DNA of 64,000 nt from contig NZ_CP080443.1 of the NCBI RefSeq assembly GCF_019613955.1, positions 2,217,001-2,281,000 on the forward strand. Direction: 5' to 3'. The notes below the pieces were generated by a model that ran no database searches, had not been told where the DNA came from, and was given only the letters and a program-made list of their open reading frames with translations. Shown here piece by piece: positions 1 to 9,718 of this stretch. Within the stretch, counting starts at the first letter, position 1. The number at the start of each line of letters is the position of its first letter. Source of the DNA: Chryseobacterium sp. LJ668. GTDB lineage: Bacteria; Bacteroidota; Bacteroidia; Flavobacteriales; Weeksellaceae. The position numbers were made by a program, and so were the translations under genes.

Positions 1-2
1 CT

Positions 3-527
3 GTTGGAATGATCAACATTGCAGTGGAGAAATCTTTGAGTAAAAAAATTTCCCTGCAGGCAGAAGCTTTTGTTTCACCATGGAAATCATTTGGCGGAAA
101 AAATCTGCAGATATATATGGGAACATTAGAAGGAAGGTATTATTTTAAAGAAATGATGAAAGGCTGGTATATTGGAGCGTACGGATCGGTCGCAGCTTAC
201 AATATTCAAAAGTGGAATTATTTTAAAGCAACTTCAGTTCCCAATGAAGACGGAAGCCCGCAGCTCCTTCCCGATGGAAGTGTACGTGTCACAGAGAGAT
301 ATCAAAAAGGTTTAGCTTTGATAATAGGTGTAAGTGGTGGCTATCACTTCACTGTCAATGAGAATTTAGGAATTGACGTATACGCCGGAGTCGGAACAAC
401 CCAATCGATATATAGAGGTTATTTGAAGGACAATAATGAGCGATATGACGGTGCCGAAAATTGGAACAAAAGTGGAGAACTTATTCCTACAAGAGGAGGT
501 GTGATGTTGACGTATAAATTTGATTAA
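3..527 (+). CDS. Outer-membrane beta-barrel protein, DUF3575-like (5' end outside window)
   Basis: The frame is open to the left edge of the window, so the true start lies upstream; an internal ATG at 9 is probably not the start. What remains (about 174 codons) alternates hydrophobic and polar residues like beta strands and ends in the motif LTYKFD, with a C-terminal aromatic-rich strand typical of outer-membrane barrels. The segments EGRYYFKE, YIGAYGSVAAYN and GVSGGYHF fit the DUF3575 pattern of Bacteroidota. It lies just before a polysaccharide locus and may be an envelope protein of that locus, but no function can be read from it. The family call is by pattern only. Confidence 0.6.
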   Translation, partial: VGMINIAVEKSLSKKISLQAEAFVSPWKSFGGKNLQIYMGTLEGRYYFKEMMKGWYIGAYGSVAAYNIQKWNYFKATSVPNEDGSPQLLPDGSVRVTERYQKGLALIIGVSGGYHFTVNENLGIDVYAGVGTTQSIYRGYLKDNNERYDGAENWNKSGELIPTRGGVMLTYKFD

Positions 528-561
528 TAATTAATAACATGAGCTTTTTATAAAATATAGA

Positions 562-569
562 TATATTTG
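562..569 (+). promoter_or_regulatory. Candidate -7 promoter element TATATTTG inside the polysaccharide locus
   Basis: Matches the Bacteroidota -7 consensus TAnnTTTG and lies in the 150-base gap before the glycosyltransferase gene at 713. It would give a leader of roughly 140 bases. No clear -33 element is seen. Confidence 0.4.
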
Positions 570-712
570 CAAAGTTTAGTGTAAAACAAAATATTTCCTC
601 CGATAATAGTGATATGTTTAATGATCAATTGCTATGAAGGAATATTTCGTAACCAGTTACACTTTCTATACAATAATTATTGTATTCAGAAAATTTTTAT
701 TCAAGAAATCAT

Positions 713-1810
713 ATGAAAATTTTATTATTTGGAGAATATAGCAACGTTCACTGGACATTAGCTGAGGCTTACAGAAAACTAGGCCATGAAGTCTTGGTCG
801 TTTCAGATGGAGATTGGTGGAAAAATTATCAAAGAGATATCAATATACCTTATCATAACAAATTTAAATTCGCTGTATTTTTGTTGAGGATTATTTTTGA
901 TAAAAGATTTAAAAATAATGATATTGTTCAATTAATTAGTTACAGATTCTTGTTTAAAAATAAGCTGGGCTCATTAAACAAGTTTTTCTTTAATTTTCTC
1001 AAAAAAAACAATAAAAAAATTATTATGTCTGCTTTTGGAGATGATTATTACTATGTACAGGCTTGCCTCCAAAAGAAATTAGAATATAATCCCATAAAAG
1101 AAATTGACAACAATCTTGACTATGTAAAAGATGTTTTTTCTGTGCATTATTCTGAAGTAGCAAAAAATCTAAATAAATATGTTGCGAGTCAGTCTGACGG
1201 AATTGTTGCCTGTATGTATGATTATTTTGTCAGTTACCAAGATGATTATAAAAACAAATTAGTTGCGATTCCCCTGCCTGTTGATATCGAAAAGATTCAA
1301 TACAGAGATAACCTGTATGCAGAAAAATTAAAAATTTTTTTAGGTGTTCAAAAATTCAGGATAGAGTGGAAGGGGACCGATTATATTTTAAAATGTTTAG
1401 AAATTGTAAAAGAGAAGCATAAAGATTCTATAGATGTTCATATTGTTGAAAATGTTCCATACGATGAATATGTGAGTCTTTTTTCAGAGTCAAACTTATT
1501 TTTTGATCAAACGCATTCTTATGCTCAGGGAATGAATGGTCTTATTGCGATGGCCCAAGGGAAAATTCTCTTTGGTGGAGGCGAATATAAACATTACGAA
1601 TTATTAGGGGAAAAAACTAATTTCCCTATTGTAAATATAACTTCTGACATTCAGGATATGTATAACAAAATAGAATATTTCATAGATAAAAAAAATCATG
1701 TTTTAGAATTGGGTAAACAATCTCGGCAATATATAGAAGATCATCATGACAGTTTGAAAATAGGGCAAGATTACATCAACTATTACGAGAGAATACTTAA
1801 GTCAAAATAG
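713..1810 (+). CDS. Glycosyltransferase (GT4-like, GT-B fold)
   Basis: Predicted 365-residue cytoplasmic glycosyltransferase for surface polysaccharide assembly. The N-terminus MKILLFGEYSNVHWTLAEA is a Rossmann strand-loop-helix as in GT-B enzymes, followed by the usual GHEVLVVSDG strand. The C-terminal half carries GMNGLIAMAQGK, the counterpart of the nucleotide-sugar loop of GT4 enzymes, though the usual glutamate motif is weak. I chose the ATG at 713 because the conserved N-terminus begins there; an ATG at 680 would add 11 unconserved residues. The sugar donor and acceptor cannot be told. It precedes the BY-kinase gene by 78 bases. Confidence 0.72.
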   Translation: MKILLFGEYSNVHWTLAEAYRKLGHEVLVVSDGDWWKNYQRDINIPYHNKFKFAVFLLRIIFDKRFKNNDIVQLISYRFLFKNKLGSLNKFFFNFLKKNNKKIIMSAFGDDYYYVQACLQKKLEYNPIKEIDNNLDYVKDVFSVHYSEVAKNLNKYVASQSDGIVACMYDYFVSYQDDYKNKLVAIPLPVDIEKIQYRDNLYAEKLKIFLGVQKFRIEWKGTDYILKCLEIVKEKHKDSIDVHIVENVPYDEYVSLFSESNLFFDQTHSYAQGMNGLIAMAQGKILFGGGEYKHYELLGEKTNFPIVNITSDIQDMYNKIEYFIDKKNHVLELGKQSRQYIEDHHDSLKIGQDYINYYERILKSK

Positions 1811-1888
1811 ACTTTACATACCCAATACTATGTTTTTTTAAATAAAAATATCTATATTCGTCAACCAAAAAGAACTTTATAATAAGCA

Positions 1889-4261
1889 ATGAAGAAAGAT
1901 CAAGATTTTCTTAAAGAAGATTCACTAAAAGAAATTATACAACCTTATCTTAAGAAATGGTTTTGGTTTTTAATCAGTGTTTTTATCGCTGTAGCAATAG
2001 GTGTTTTGGTAATAAAAAAAACAGTTCCTGTCTATGAAATACTGACAAAAATATTAATTAAAGACGCGAAAAAATCTGGCAATGGTGCTGCAGATATAGC
2101 TGCTATGCAAGGTTTATCTGGCTTGTCTGGGATGTCTTCCAATACCGTTGAAAATGAGATGGAAGTTTTATCCTCCAAAAAAATTCTTGCGGAAGTAGTC
2201 GGTGATTTGCCTTTGCAATGTGCAATTTACAGTCCGGATAGATTTCATGATACAGAATTATATAGAGCTCAATCTCCGATTATCATTCAGGTAATTAATG
2301 AGAAACCGTATACTTCGTTGCCTAAAAAAAAGATCAATATTTTAATAAAAGGTCAGGAACTGGAAATCAGTTCTGATGAAATCAAAAAGCCAATTAAAAC
2401 CCAATTTAATAAGACAATTAGCCTTCCGTATGCTAATTTGATGATTATCAAAAATCCTTTTTTTAATCCTAAACAGCTACAAAATATTGAAAACTATAAT
2501 TCTTTATACTTCACATATAAAAGTAAAGAAGATCTTATTGATGATTTGCAAGAGTCTATCAGTGTAGATCTAAGTAACAAAGATGCAACTGTTATAAATT
2601 TGACGCTGAGGTATGAAAACAAAGAAAAGGCAAAAGATATTTTAAACACTTTGGTGAGAAAATATAATAATGAAGCAATAACAGAAAAAAATACCGAATC
2701 AGAAAAAACCAAAAAATTTATCGATGATAGGATAGTATTAATCTCGAGGGAACTTGGTGATGTAGAAATTAGCAAAGAAAACTTTAAAACAAGTAATGAT
2801 ATTGTTGATATTGCGTCACAAGCCGGAATCAATTTAGAATTAGGTACCGAAGCTGAAAAAAGAAAGCTAGAGCTACAAACCCAATTAGAGATTAATAATA
2901 TGTATTTAAATTATTTGAGTACAAAATCTGGCGATGAAATTCTTCCCGGTAATATAGGCCTGGATAACGGAGCTGCAGTAAATACTATTGCTGCTTATAA
3001 TAAAATTATTTCGGAGAGGAATAAATTACTAGAAAACGCCACCTCTGAGAATCCAATTGTTAAAGGTCTGAACGACGAGCTGAGAGTATTGAGGTCTGCA
3101 ATTAAAGAAAGTTTAAATAAAAGCCGCTCTAATATCCTTTTGACAATTAATAAGATATCTTCTCAAGGACAAAAAAGCAGCAGCCAGCTACAGAAAATAC
3201 CTACTCAGGAACGTTTATTCAGAAATATTGAAAGACAACAGCAAATCAAGGAGCAACTCTATTTATTGTTACTGCAAAAAAGAGAAGAAACTGCTATTAC
3301 TTTGGCGATGTCGTCAGATAAAGCAAGGATCTTAGATTTTGCATATAGTAAAAGAAAACCTGTAGCTCCGCAAAAATTAGTGATATTGGGAGTTGCAATT
3401 TTGCTGGGTATGGGTATACCATTTTTAATTATTTTTCTAAAGCGATTTTTTAATACAAAAATATCAGACGCCAAAAGTATTAATAAACGCACTGACATAC
3501 CGGTCATTGCAGAAATTCCACACCTGCAATCAAAAGAAAGCAATCTTATCCAGCATAATGACGTAACTAATCTTGCGGAAGCATTCAGAATTTTAGGAAC
3601 CAATGTCAATCTAGTTCTGCCAATCTCTAAACAAAAAAATAAGGTTGTGCTGGTGACTTCTAGCGTCAAAGGTGAAGGCAAAACTTTTATATCGGTAAAC
3701 TTTGCGTTAAGTATTGCAAAGCCAGGTAAAAAAGTGCTTGTCATAGGTTCAGACATAAGAAACCCTCAACTACAGAGGTATAGGCCAGAAATGAAAAATA
3801 TTTCCGGGCTCACAGAGTTTTTACATGGAAGTATTACTGATGTAAACGAAATCATTCATCCTAGTGGTTTTAATATAGACTGTGATTTTATTTTTTCAGG
3901 AGCTATTCCTCCAAATCCTGTAGAGCTGTTCGAAAACGGAAACTACAAATCTTTACTTGATCAGCTTGAAGATAAGTATAATTATATTATCATAGATTCT
4001 GCGCCATTAATGCCTGTGACGGATACCCATATTATTGCAAAATACGCTGATGCAATTTTATATGTAGTACGGTCTGGAAAAACTGAAGAAACCTTTATTG
4101 ATTATGCAGACTCTGTTTCACCGGAAAAATTAAAGAATGTAAGTTTTGTACTTAATGATTTGAAAGTGGAGAATTTCGGGTATGGAAATAAGCAGGGTTA
4201 CGGTTACGGAAATAATACAGAAAGTAGTTTTTGGAAAAGAATAACATCTATCTTCGGGTAG
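1889..4261 (+). CDS. Wzz/BY-kinase polysaccharide co-polymerase (tyrosine autokinase)
   Basis: 790-residue inner-membrane protein that controls chain length and export of capsule or exopolysaccharide. A Wzz domain starts at the N-terminus, with a first membrane helix at about 22-44. A long coiled periplasmic region follows, then a GNVR-like segment (QERLFRNIERQQQ), then a second helix at about 496-517. The cytoplasmic C-terminal kinase has Walker A GEGKT (Lys598), Walker A' VIGSDIRNPQ (Asp622) and Walker B YIIIDSAP (Asp703). The tail GYGNKQGYGYGN is the tyrosine cluster that such kinases phosphorylate. Wzz and kinase are fused in one chain. Polymerase and glycosyltransferase genes follow directly. 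Confidence 0.93.
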   Translation: MKKDQDFLKEDSLKEIIQPYLKKWFWFLISVFIAVAIGVLVIKKTVPVYEILTKILIKDAKKSGNGAADIAAMQGLSGLSGMSSNTVENEMEVLSSKKILAEVVGDLPLQCAIYSPDRFHDTELYRAQSPIIIQVINEKPYTSLPKKKINILIKGQELEISSDEIKKPIKTQFNKTISLPYANLMIIKNPFFNPKQLQNIENYNSLYFTYKSKEDLIDDLQESISVDLSNKDATVINLTLRYENKEKAKDILNTLVRKYNNEAITEKNTESEKTKKFIDDRIVLISRELGDVEISKENFKTSNDIVDIASQAGINLELGTEAEKRKLELQTQLEINNMYLNYLSTKSGDEILPGNIGLDNGAAVNTIAAYNKIISERNKLLENATSENPIVKGLNDELRVLRSAIKESLNKSRSNILLTINKISSQGQKSSSQLQKIPTQERLFRNIERQQQIKEQLYLLLLQKREETAITLAMSSDKARILDFAYSKRKPVAPQKLVILGVAILLGMGIPFLIIFLKRFFNTKISDAKSINKRTDIPVIAEIPHLQSKESNLIQHNDVTNLAEAFRILGTNVNLVLPISKQKNKVVLVTSSVKGEGKTFISVNFALSIAKPGKKVLVIGSDIRNPQLQRYRPEMKNISGLTEFLHGSITDVNEIIHPSGFNIDCDFIFSGAIPPNPVELFENGNYKSLLDQLEDKYNYIIIDSAPLMPVTDTHIIAKYADAILYVVRSGKTEETFIDYADSVSPEKLKNVSFVLNDLKVENFGYGNKQGYGYGNNTESSFWKRITSIFG

Positions 4262-4287
4262 ACAGCTGAGAATATCTAAAAATATAT

Positions 4288-5385
4288 ATGAATCCGCTTG
4301 ATATTTTTAATCTGAAATACTTTGTCATCTATTCTGTATTTGCCTTTGCAGCAGTTATTTTTGCGATGTATATAGATATTAAAAAAAAGCAATATAATAA
4401 TATATCCATATTCCTCACATCACTATTCTTTTTATTAGTGATCTTCCATTTTGGTTTTAGAGATTTAGAAATAGGTTCAGATACGGAGATGTATAAATGG
4501 ATGTTTTTAACTTATTCTAATACAGATTTCGGCATACAGCTCATTTTCAAATACTTGATTATCATAGTACATGTTTTTACAAACAATCACCAGTATTTTT
4601 TATTAATTATTAGTTTCTTATATATTTCTGTTATTTTTTGGAGTATCACTATTTATCTGCAAAGTTTTAAAAGTAATTTTCTGCTGATTGGTTTTGCTTT
4701 TATAAGTTTATTCTTTTTTAGACAGTTGGGAATAAATATTATAAGACAGGGTGTTTCTTTAGCATTTGTACTGTTAGCGGTCAACTATTATATTAAAAAT
4801 AATAAAAATATAAAAAGCTGGGCTCTTCCGTTTATTATTGCAGTAGGCTTCCATTCTGCTACTGTTATTATTTTTCTAATATTTATTTTTATTGTTTTAG
4901 TAAAAAAAGCAACACTCAAATTCTATTATTGCTGGTATATTATTTTGTTAATCATCTCAGCTTTTGGAGGCAGCATCTTATCGCTGGGTCAGTTTTTAAA
5001 TTATTTTCTAGTAGTTGACAGCAATAGGACAAATTATTATATCAAAGGTGAAGGAGCTGGAGAATATGTGGTAGGATTCAAAGCACAATTTGCTGCATTC
5101 AATACTATATTTCTGTTAATTTTCTCTTTTATTAATTACAGGGTTTTAAAAAATGAAGATGAGAATTATAAGATGCTTTTAAAGTACTACATGGCAATAA
5201 GCGGTTTGTTTTTTATGATGTTTCAGATTCCGTTTTCAGATAGATGGGGGGTAATGACTTGGGCTATAATACCATTTTTGGTAGCACCGCTTTTTACAGT
5301 GAGAAAGAATGATCGTTATGCACTATCAACGGTTTTATTTTTTATATTTATATTTGTCTTTTTTAATATTTACAACAATAGCTGA
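4288..5385 (+). CDS. EpsG/Wzy-like polysaccharide polymerase (membrane protein)
   Basis: 365-residue protein with about nine to ten predicted membrane helices. It carries two EpsG-family landmarks: GSDTEMYKWMF near residues 61-71 (the family's G-x-D-x-x-x-Y motif) and NIIRQGVSLAFVLLAV near residue 150 (the IRQ motif). Such proteins are thought to polymerise repeat units of extracellular polysaccharide in the inner membrane. Its stop overlaps the start of the next glycosyltransferase by one base (TGATG), so the two are probably translationally coupled. The polymerase role is family inference; no other Wzy candidate lies in the window. Confidence 0.8.
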   Translation: MNPLDIFNLKYFVIYSVFAFAAVIFAMYIDIKKKQYNNISIFLTSLFFLLVIFHFGFRDLEIGSDTEMYKWMFLTYSNTDFGIQLIFKYLIIIVHVFTNNHQYFLLIISFLYISVIFWSITIYLQSFKSNFLLIGFAFISLFFFRQLGINIIRQGVSLAFVLLAVNYYIKNNKNIKSWALPFIIAVGFHSATVIIFLIFIFIVLVKKATLKFYYCWYIILLIISAFGGSILSLGQFLNYFLVVDSNRTNYYIKGEGAGEYVVGFKAQFAAFNTIFLLIFSFINYRVLKNEDENYKMLLKYYMAISGLFFMMFQIPFSDRWGVMTWAIIPFLVAPLFTVRKNDRYALSTVLFFIFIFVFFNIYNNS

Positions 5386-6200
5386 TGCCGGAAGTTACTG
5401 TAGCGATACCTTTCTATAATGCTGAAGAATATTTGGAAATGGCAATAAAGTCTGTTTTGTGTCAAACATTCGACGATTTTGTGTTATTGCTAATAGATGA
5501 TGGCTCTACTGATCAGTCTTTGAAAATAGCTCAGAGTTTTTTATCTGATAAAAGAGTAAAAGTTTTATCAGATGGTAAAAATATCAACTTAGGTAATCGC
5601 CTTAATCAGATACCGGGTCTTACAGAAACAAAGTTTTTGGCTAGAATGGATGCAGATGATATTATGCACCCGAAAAGAATTGAAAAACAACTGCAAATTT
5701 TAAAAGACAATCCAGATATAGATGTTCTAGGAACAAATGTTTATTCTATTGATGAAAATAATAATGTTGTGGGACAAAGAATGAATGTCTCAAATGATCC
5801 GCTTATTTCAGTAACTACATTTACACACCCTACAATTATTGCTAAAACTGAATGGTTTACACAAAATCCGTATGATGTTTTGGCGTTGAGAACTGAAGAT
5901 TCGGAATTATGGATGAGAACAAAACACCGTTTCAATTTTAAAGCTACATCAGAACCACTCTTATTTTATAGAGAAATTGGAAACAACTATTACAAAAAAT
6001 ATTTTAAAGGTCTGCCAGGAGTTTATTATATGTTGAAAAAACATAAATTTTCTAAAATCTATTTGCTGTTTTTTTTGAAGTATATTATAGTAAGCCTTCT
6101 ATATTTAATATTTAATTTTTTGGGACTAGAGCATATACTTGTCCAAAAAAGAAATAAGTTGAGATTGATGAAGAAAAATTATATCTCTTATATTCAATAG
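5385..6200 (+). CDS. Glycosyltransferase family 2
   Basis: 271-residue GT-A fold enzyme. The start VTVAIPFYNAEEYLEMAIKS, the DDGSTDQS loop near residue 39 and the metal-binding RMDADDI (DxD) near residue 87 are the standard GT2 signature. The C-terminal 50 residues are strongly hydrophobic (about 222-250) and may hold it at the membrane. It would add one sugar to the lipid-linked repeat unit; donor and linkage are unknown. The start codon overlaps the stop of the polymerase gene. Confidence 0.9.
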   Translation: MPEVTVAIPFYNAEEYLEMAIKSVLCQTFDDFVLLLIDDGSTDQSLKIAQSFLSDKRVKVLSDGKNINLGNRLNQIPGLTETKFLARMDADDIMHPKRIEKQLQILKDNPDIDVLGTNVYSIDENNNVVGQRMNVSNDPLISVTTFTHPTIIAKTEWFTQNPYDVLALRTEDSELWMRTKHRFNFKATSEPLLFYREIGNNYYKKYFKGLPGVYYMLKKHKFSKIYLLFFLKYIIVSLLYLIFNFLGLEHILVQKRNKLRLMKKNYISYIQ

Positions 6201-6202
6201 CA

Positions 6203-7324
6203 ATGTCTTTCAACAATATTACAAATAGGCTTATCTTAGTATTCATAATAATATGGAGCAGTAATTTCAGCACGCAAATATTCTCACAGAAAAACGTTCC
6301 TCAGAAACTACTTTCACAATATTATCAACCAAATTTTACCAGCAATTATTACAATCTGAAAGATATCTTTCACATAAAGAAAAATATTTTAAATGGCCGT
6401 GATGAGACCGTCATTATACAAAAAATCATAGATAATAACAATATCGTTTTATTGCCGAATACAACTATATATATTAATAAAAATGGACTGAAGATAGGTT
6501 CAAATAAAAAGATATTATTCCAAAAAAATACTAAAATAAAATTTTTAGGTGGCACTCATGGAAAATTATCAGACGTTTTAAAAATTTATAATGCAAAGAA
6601 CGTAGAAATTATAAATGCCGTAATCGTAGGAAGCAGAAACAATAATATTAATCAAAGCGGACAATGGAACGGAGCTATTTCTGTTCTCAATTCATCCAAC
6701 GTCACGATAATTAATCCTAAAATTACAGAATCATATGGTGATGGAATTACAATTGGATCGGAAGATGGAGGTTTTTCAGAGAATGTTTTAGTATCTGGCG
6801 GATGGATTGATACATCGAGACGAAATGGAATTTCAATTACCTCAGGAAAAAAAATAACTGTACAAAATATTTTCGTTTCAAACACCTACGGACAAGAACC
6901 TGAATCAGGAATAGATATTGAAGCAAGCTGGAATAAAGATGTGCTCTTAGATATCAATTTAAAAAATGTTTGTACTTTTAACAACAGTTCTACAGGAATT
7001 TCAATTAACCTTAATGGTTTGGCAACTGACAAATCAAAAGATGTAAAATTTACAAGCATTATTATTGATGGTCATACTGATATAGAATCAAGACATGGCC
7101 TTTTAACTTCTCTCAATACAATCCCACATACTTTTGATACAAAAGGATCGATCCTCATCAAAAATGCAAACTGGAAATCAAGCAGAGAGATCTCATATTG
7201 GAAATCTTCAAAAGATCACAGCATCAACATCACCTTCTCAAATATAAAAATTGATGATATTCAAAAGAAAAATTATTTTGAAAACAGCATCAAAAATTTA
7301 AAAAATATAAAATTACAAGACTGA
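6203..7324 (+). CDS. Secreted right-handed parallel beta-helix protein (lyase/hydrolase-like)
   Basis: 373 residues. A hydrophobic N-terminal segment (about 10-29) looks like a signal peptide or anchor. The body has repeated short strands with asparagine and glycine turns (NVEIINAVIVG, NVTIINPKI, SGGWIDTSRRNGISI), the pattern of pectate-lyase-like beta-helices. Proteins of this kind are often found in capsule loci as lyases, hydrolases or epimerases. I cannot identify catalytic residues. It sits two bases after the GT2 stop and overlaps the next gene by one base, so it belongs to the locus. Confidence 0.7.
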   Translation: MSFNNITNRLILVFIIIWSSNFSTQIFSQKNVPQKLLSQYYQPNFTSNYYNLKDIFHIKKNILNGRDETVIIQKIIDNNNIVLLPNTTIYINKNGLKIGSNKKILFQKNTKIKFLGGTHGKLSDVLKIYNAKNVEIINAVIVGSRNNNINQSGQWNGAISVLNSSNVTIINPKITESYGDGITIGSEDGGFSENVLVSGGWIDTSRRNGISITSGKKITVQNIFVSNTYGQEPESGIDIEASWNKDVLLDINLKNVCTFNNSSTGISINLNGLATDKSKDVKFTSIIIDGHTDIESRHGLLTSLNTIPHTFDTKGSILIKNANWKSSREISYWKSSKDHSINITFSNIKIDDIQKKNYFENSIKNLKNIKLQD

Positions 7325-8352
7325 TGAAGATCCTACATGTAATTACTCGTTCTGATTTGGGTGGTGCGCAATCAGTAGTTATTAATCTGGCAAACTCTAT
7401 GTGCTCAGATCATCAGGTAACAGTGGTTGCCGGGGAAGACGGGCCAATGTGGGATGAATTAGACAAAAGGATAACAAAAATAAAAATAAAAGAAATTGTA
7501 AGAGAAATTTCTGTTTCTAAAGATACTGTTGCGTTCTTTAAGCTCAAAAAATTACATGCCGCCATCAAACCGGATGTTATTCATCTTCATTCATCAAAAA
7601 TTGGTGTTCTGGGAAGATTGGCATTTCCTCCAAAGAAGATAGTGTACTCCGTGCATGGTTTTGATTCTATCAGACTTGCTCACAGAAAATTTCTGCCATT
7701 AGAAAAATTGCTTAAAAGCAGATGTAAAGCAATTGTTTTGGCCAGTGATTATGATAAACAGAATATCATAAATGAAGGAATTATAAAGAATTTACATGTA
7801 GTTTACAATGGTGTACAGCATCCTGAAGTCTCTTCAGATTTATATATTCAAGGGTTGGAGAATTATAAAAAAGTTGTCATGTGTATTGCCCGGATTTCTC
7901 CTCAGAAACGTTTCACTAGTTATTTAGAAATTGCAAAGCTGCTTCCGGAATATGCTTTCGTCTGGATCGGAGCAGATAAAACATATGATGATCTTCCCGG
8001 AAACGTAATTTGCTTAAAAGGAATTCCAAACGCAAAAAAGTATATTCAGTTGGCAGATATTTTTGTACTTCCAACCAATTATGAAGGTGTTCCGATCGTT
8101 GTTATTGATGCATTAAGTTATGGTAAACCTGTCATCTCTTCAGACGTTGGTGGAATATCTGAAATTGTATTGAATGATAAAAATGGGTACGTTTTAGAAA
8201 ACAAAAATGAAATATTTGCAGAAAAGATTACTCACATTTTAGAGAATGATGATGTTCTCAAGGGATTTTCTGAAAAATCAATGCAAATATTCGAGAAAAA
8301 TTTGACGATAAATGAAATGGTAAAGCAATATTTATATATATATAAAAAATGA
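7324..8352 (+). CDS. Glycosyltransferase family 4
   Basis: 342-residue GT-B enzyme. The N-terminus ILHVITRSDLGGAQSVVINL is the classical acceptor-binding loop of GT4, and the C-terminal half has the NYEGVPIVVIDALSYGKPV motif, in which the glutamate (near residue 253) contacts the nucleotide sugar, followed by SSDVGGISEIV. It likely transfers a sugar to the lipid-linked repeat unit. The start codon overlaps the stop of the beta-helix gene (TGATG). A 325-base gap without a gene follows. Confidence 0.92.
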   Translation: MKILHVITRSDLGGAQSVVINLANSMCSDHQVTVVAGEDGPMWDELDKRITKIKIKEIVREISVSKDTVAFFKLKKLHAAIKPDVIHLHSSKIGVLGRLAFPPKKIVYSVHGFDSIRLAHRKFLPLEKLLKSRCKAIVLASDYDKQNIINEGIIKNLHVVYNGVQHPEVSSDLYIQGLENYKKVVMCIARISPQKRFTSYLEIAKLLPEYAFVWIGADKTYDDLPGNVICLKGIPNAKKYIQLADIFVLPTNYEGVPIVVIDALSYGKPVISSDVGGISEIVLNDKNGYVLENKNEIFAEKITHILENDDVLKGFSEKSMQIFEKNLTINEMVKQYLYIYKK

Positions 8353-8677
8353 AATGTCTTTTATTTACTAACACAATCTTATGTTTGAGGTTTTTCATTT
8401 TTTCATTTCTAGTATGATTTATTTTAGCTATCTTCATTTGTAATATAAAAGTGTAAATATTTAGCATAAAAAAGAATAAATTTACGACCGTTAAAAAAAG
8501 AATCGAAATCTTCAACAATGCTGGAATTCGAAATGCGGAAATGTTAATAAGGATTATAAAACTTTAGATTACTGCTTATAAAGGTCTAAGTAATAATGGT
8601 TAAGATTCAGTCGCTTAAAATTATGAGTGATGTATTAACAAAAGGAAATGAAAGTATAAAGACAAATTGATTATAAA
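8353..8677 (+). other. Intergenic gap inside the polysaccharide locus
   Basis: A 325-base AT-rich stretch with no plausible gene. I see no TAnnTTTG element, no strong terminator hairpin and no repeat. It separates the GT4 gene from the sugar transferase, so the latter may have its own promoter. Confidence 0.5.
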
Positions 8678-9667
8678 GTGGAAAAAAGTTTGACAAAAGC
8701 CTTTACAACAATGAAAGAAAATAAACAGGTCTTTAGTATAGCCGGGCCTGTTAAGGTATGTCTCTTTATTAATGTAAGTGATATTTCGTTAAAACTTTTT
8801 AGTGATAAAAAATTTAGAAAAAAATATAAGGCTATTGTTTATGATTCGAGCCAATCAAGAATTACGGTAACAGAGTATCTTGAGAAATTTAACATAAAAT
8901 GCATTGTATTAGAGACTTCAAATATCACTCATTTACATCAGGATATTGCCAATGAGATTGTGGCGGCAAGAAACAAAGGCGTTGCTGTATATGATGCTCA
9001 TGAGTTTTATGAACACGTAAATAAAAGAATACCACTGATCAGATTAAAAAATAATGAATATCTGGTTGATGATATTTTTACAATCGGGCAAAAACAGGAA
9101 AAATTCAATATTAAGAGGTTTGTTGATATTTTTGTCAGTTTTCTACTGCTTCCATTTGTTATTCCACTTATTATTTTTGGGTTTATTTTGGTGAAGCTTA
9201 CCTCCCACGGCAGTGTTCTGTTTTCTCAGGAGCGGGTAGGTAAAAACTCAAAAAACTTTACAATTTATAAAATCAGGACAATGGTTTCGAAGCATAGCGG
9301 AGATTTCACTACAAAAAATGATCTGCGTGTAAATGGAGTAGGGAAATTTCTTCGAATGACAAAAATTGATGAACTCCCCCAACTCTGGAATATTCTAAAA
9401 GGTGATATGAGTCTCATTGGGCCCCGACCTGAAAGACCTCATTATGTTGAAATTTCCAACGAAGAAAATGCAATGTTTGATTTGAGACATCTTGTAAAGC
9501 CGGGTGTTACAGGATGGGCTCAGGTAAATCTTCCAACTGCTACTCCTAAAGATAACCTTGAAAAATTAGAATATGATTTGTTCTATATAAAAAACTATTC
9601 TATGCTATTCGATATCATTATAGTTTTTAAAACCTTGAAAATCGTTTTTACACTCAACAGCAACTAA
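8678..9667 (+). CDS. Polyprenyl-phosphate sugar-1-phosphate transferase, shortened form
   Basis: Initiating glycosyl-1-phosphate transferase that would load the first sugar onto undecaprenyl phosphate. The C-terminal half has the Bac_transf landmarks [14 protein letters not shown] entry, one membrane helix at about 150-176, [25 protein letters not shown] and [10 protein letters not shown]. The first 145 residues lack the four membrane helices of WbaP/WcaJ-type enzymes but resemble their internal Rossmann (CoA_binding_3-like) domain. The start used here is a GTG at 8678; an ATG at 8711 would remove 11 residues. First sugar unknown. Confidence 0.88.
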   Translation: MEKSLTKAFTTMKENKQVFSIAGPVKVCLFINVSDISLKLFSDKKFRKKYKAIVYDSSQSRITVTEYLEKFNIKCIVLETSNITHLHQDIANEIVAARNKGVAVYDAHEFYEHVNKRIPLIRLKNNEYLVDDIFTIGQKQEKFNIKRFVDIFVSFLLLPFVIPLIIFGFILVKLTSHGSVLFSQERVGKNSKNFTIYKIRTMVSKHSGDFTTKNDLRVNGVGKFLRMTKIDELPQLWNILKGDMSLIGPRPERPHYVEISNEENAMFDLRHLVKPGVTGWAQVNLPTATPKDNLEKLEYDLFYIKNYSMLFDIIIVFKTLKIVFTLNSN

Positions 9668-9718
9668 ACAATCTAGAGCATCATCGGTTTAAAAAAAATA
9701 TAAGTTGCATACATATAT

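Noticed and set aside
8258..8518. Minus-strand open frame overlapping the end of the GT4 gene
   Set aside because: Hydrophobic antisense frame without promoter or family; it overlaps a certain gene.
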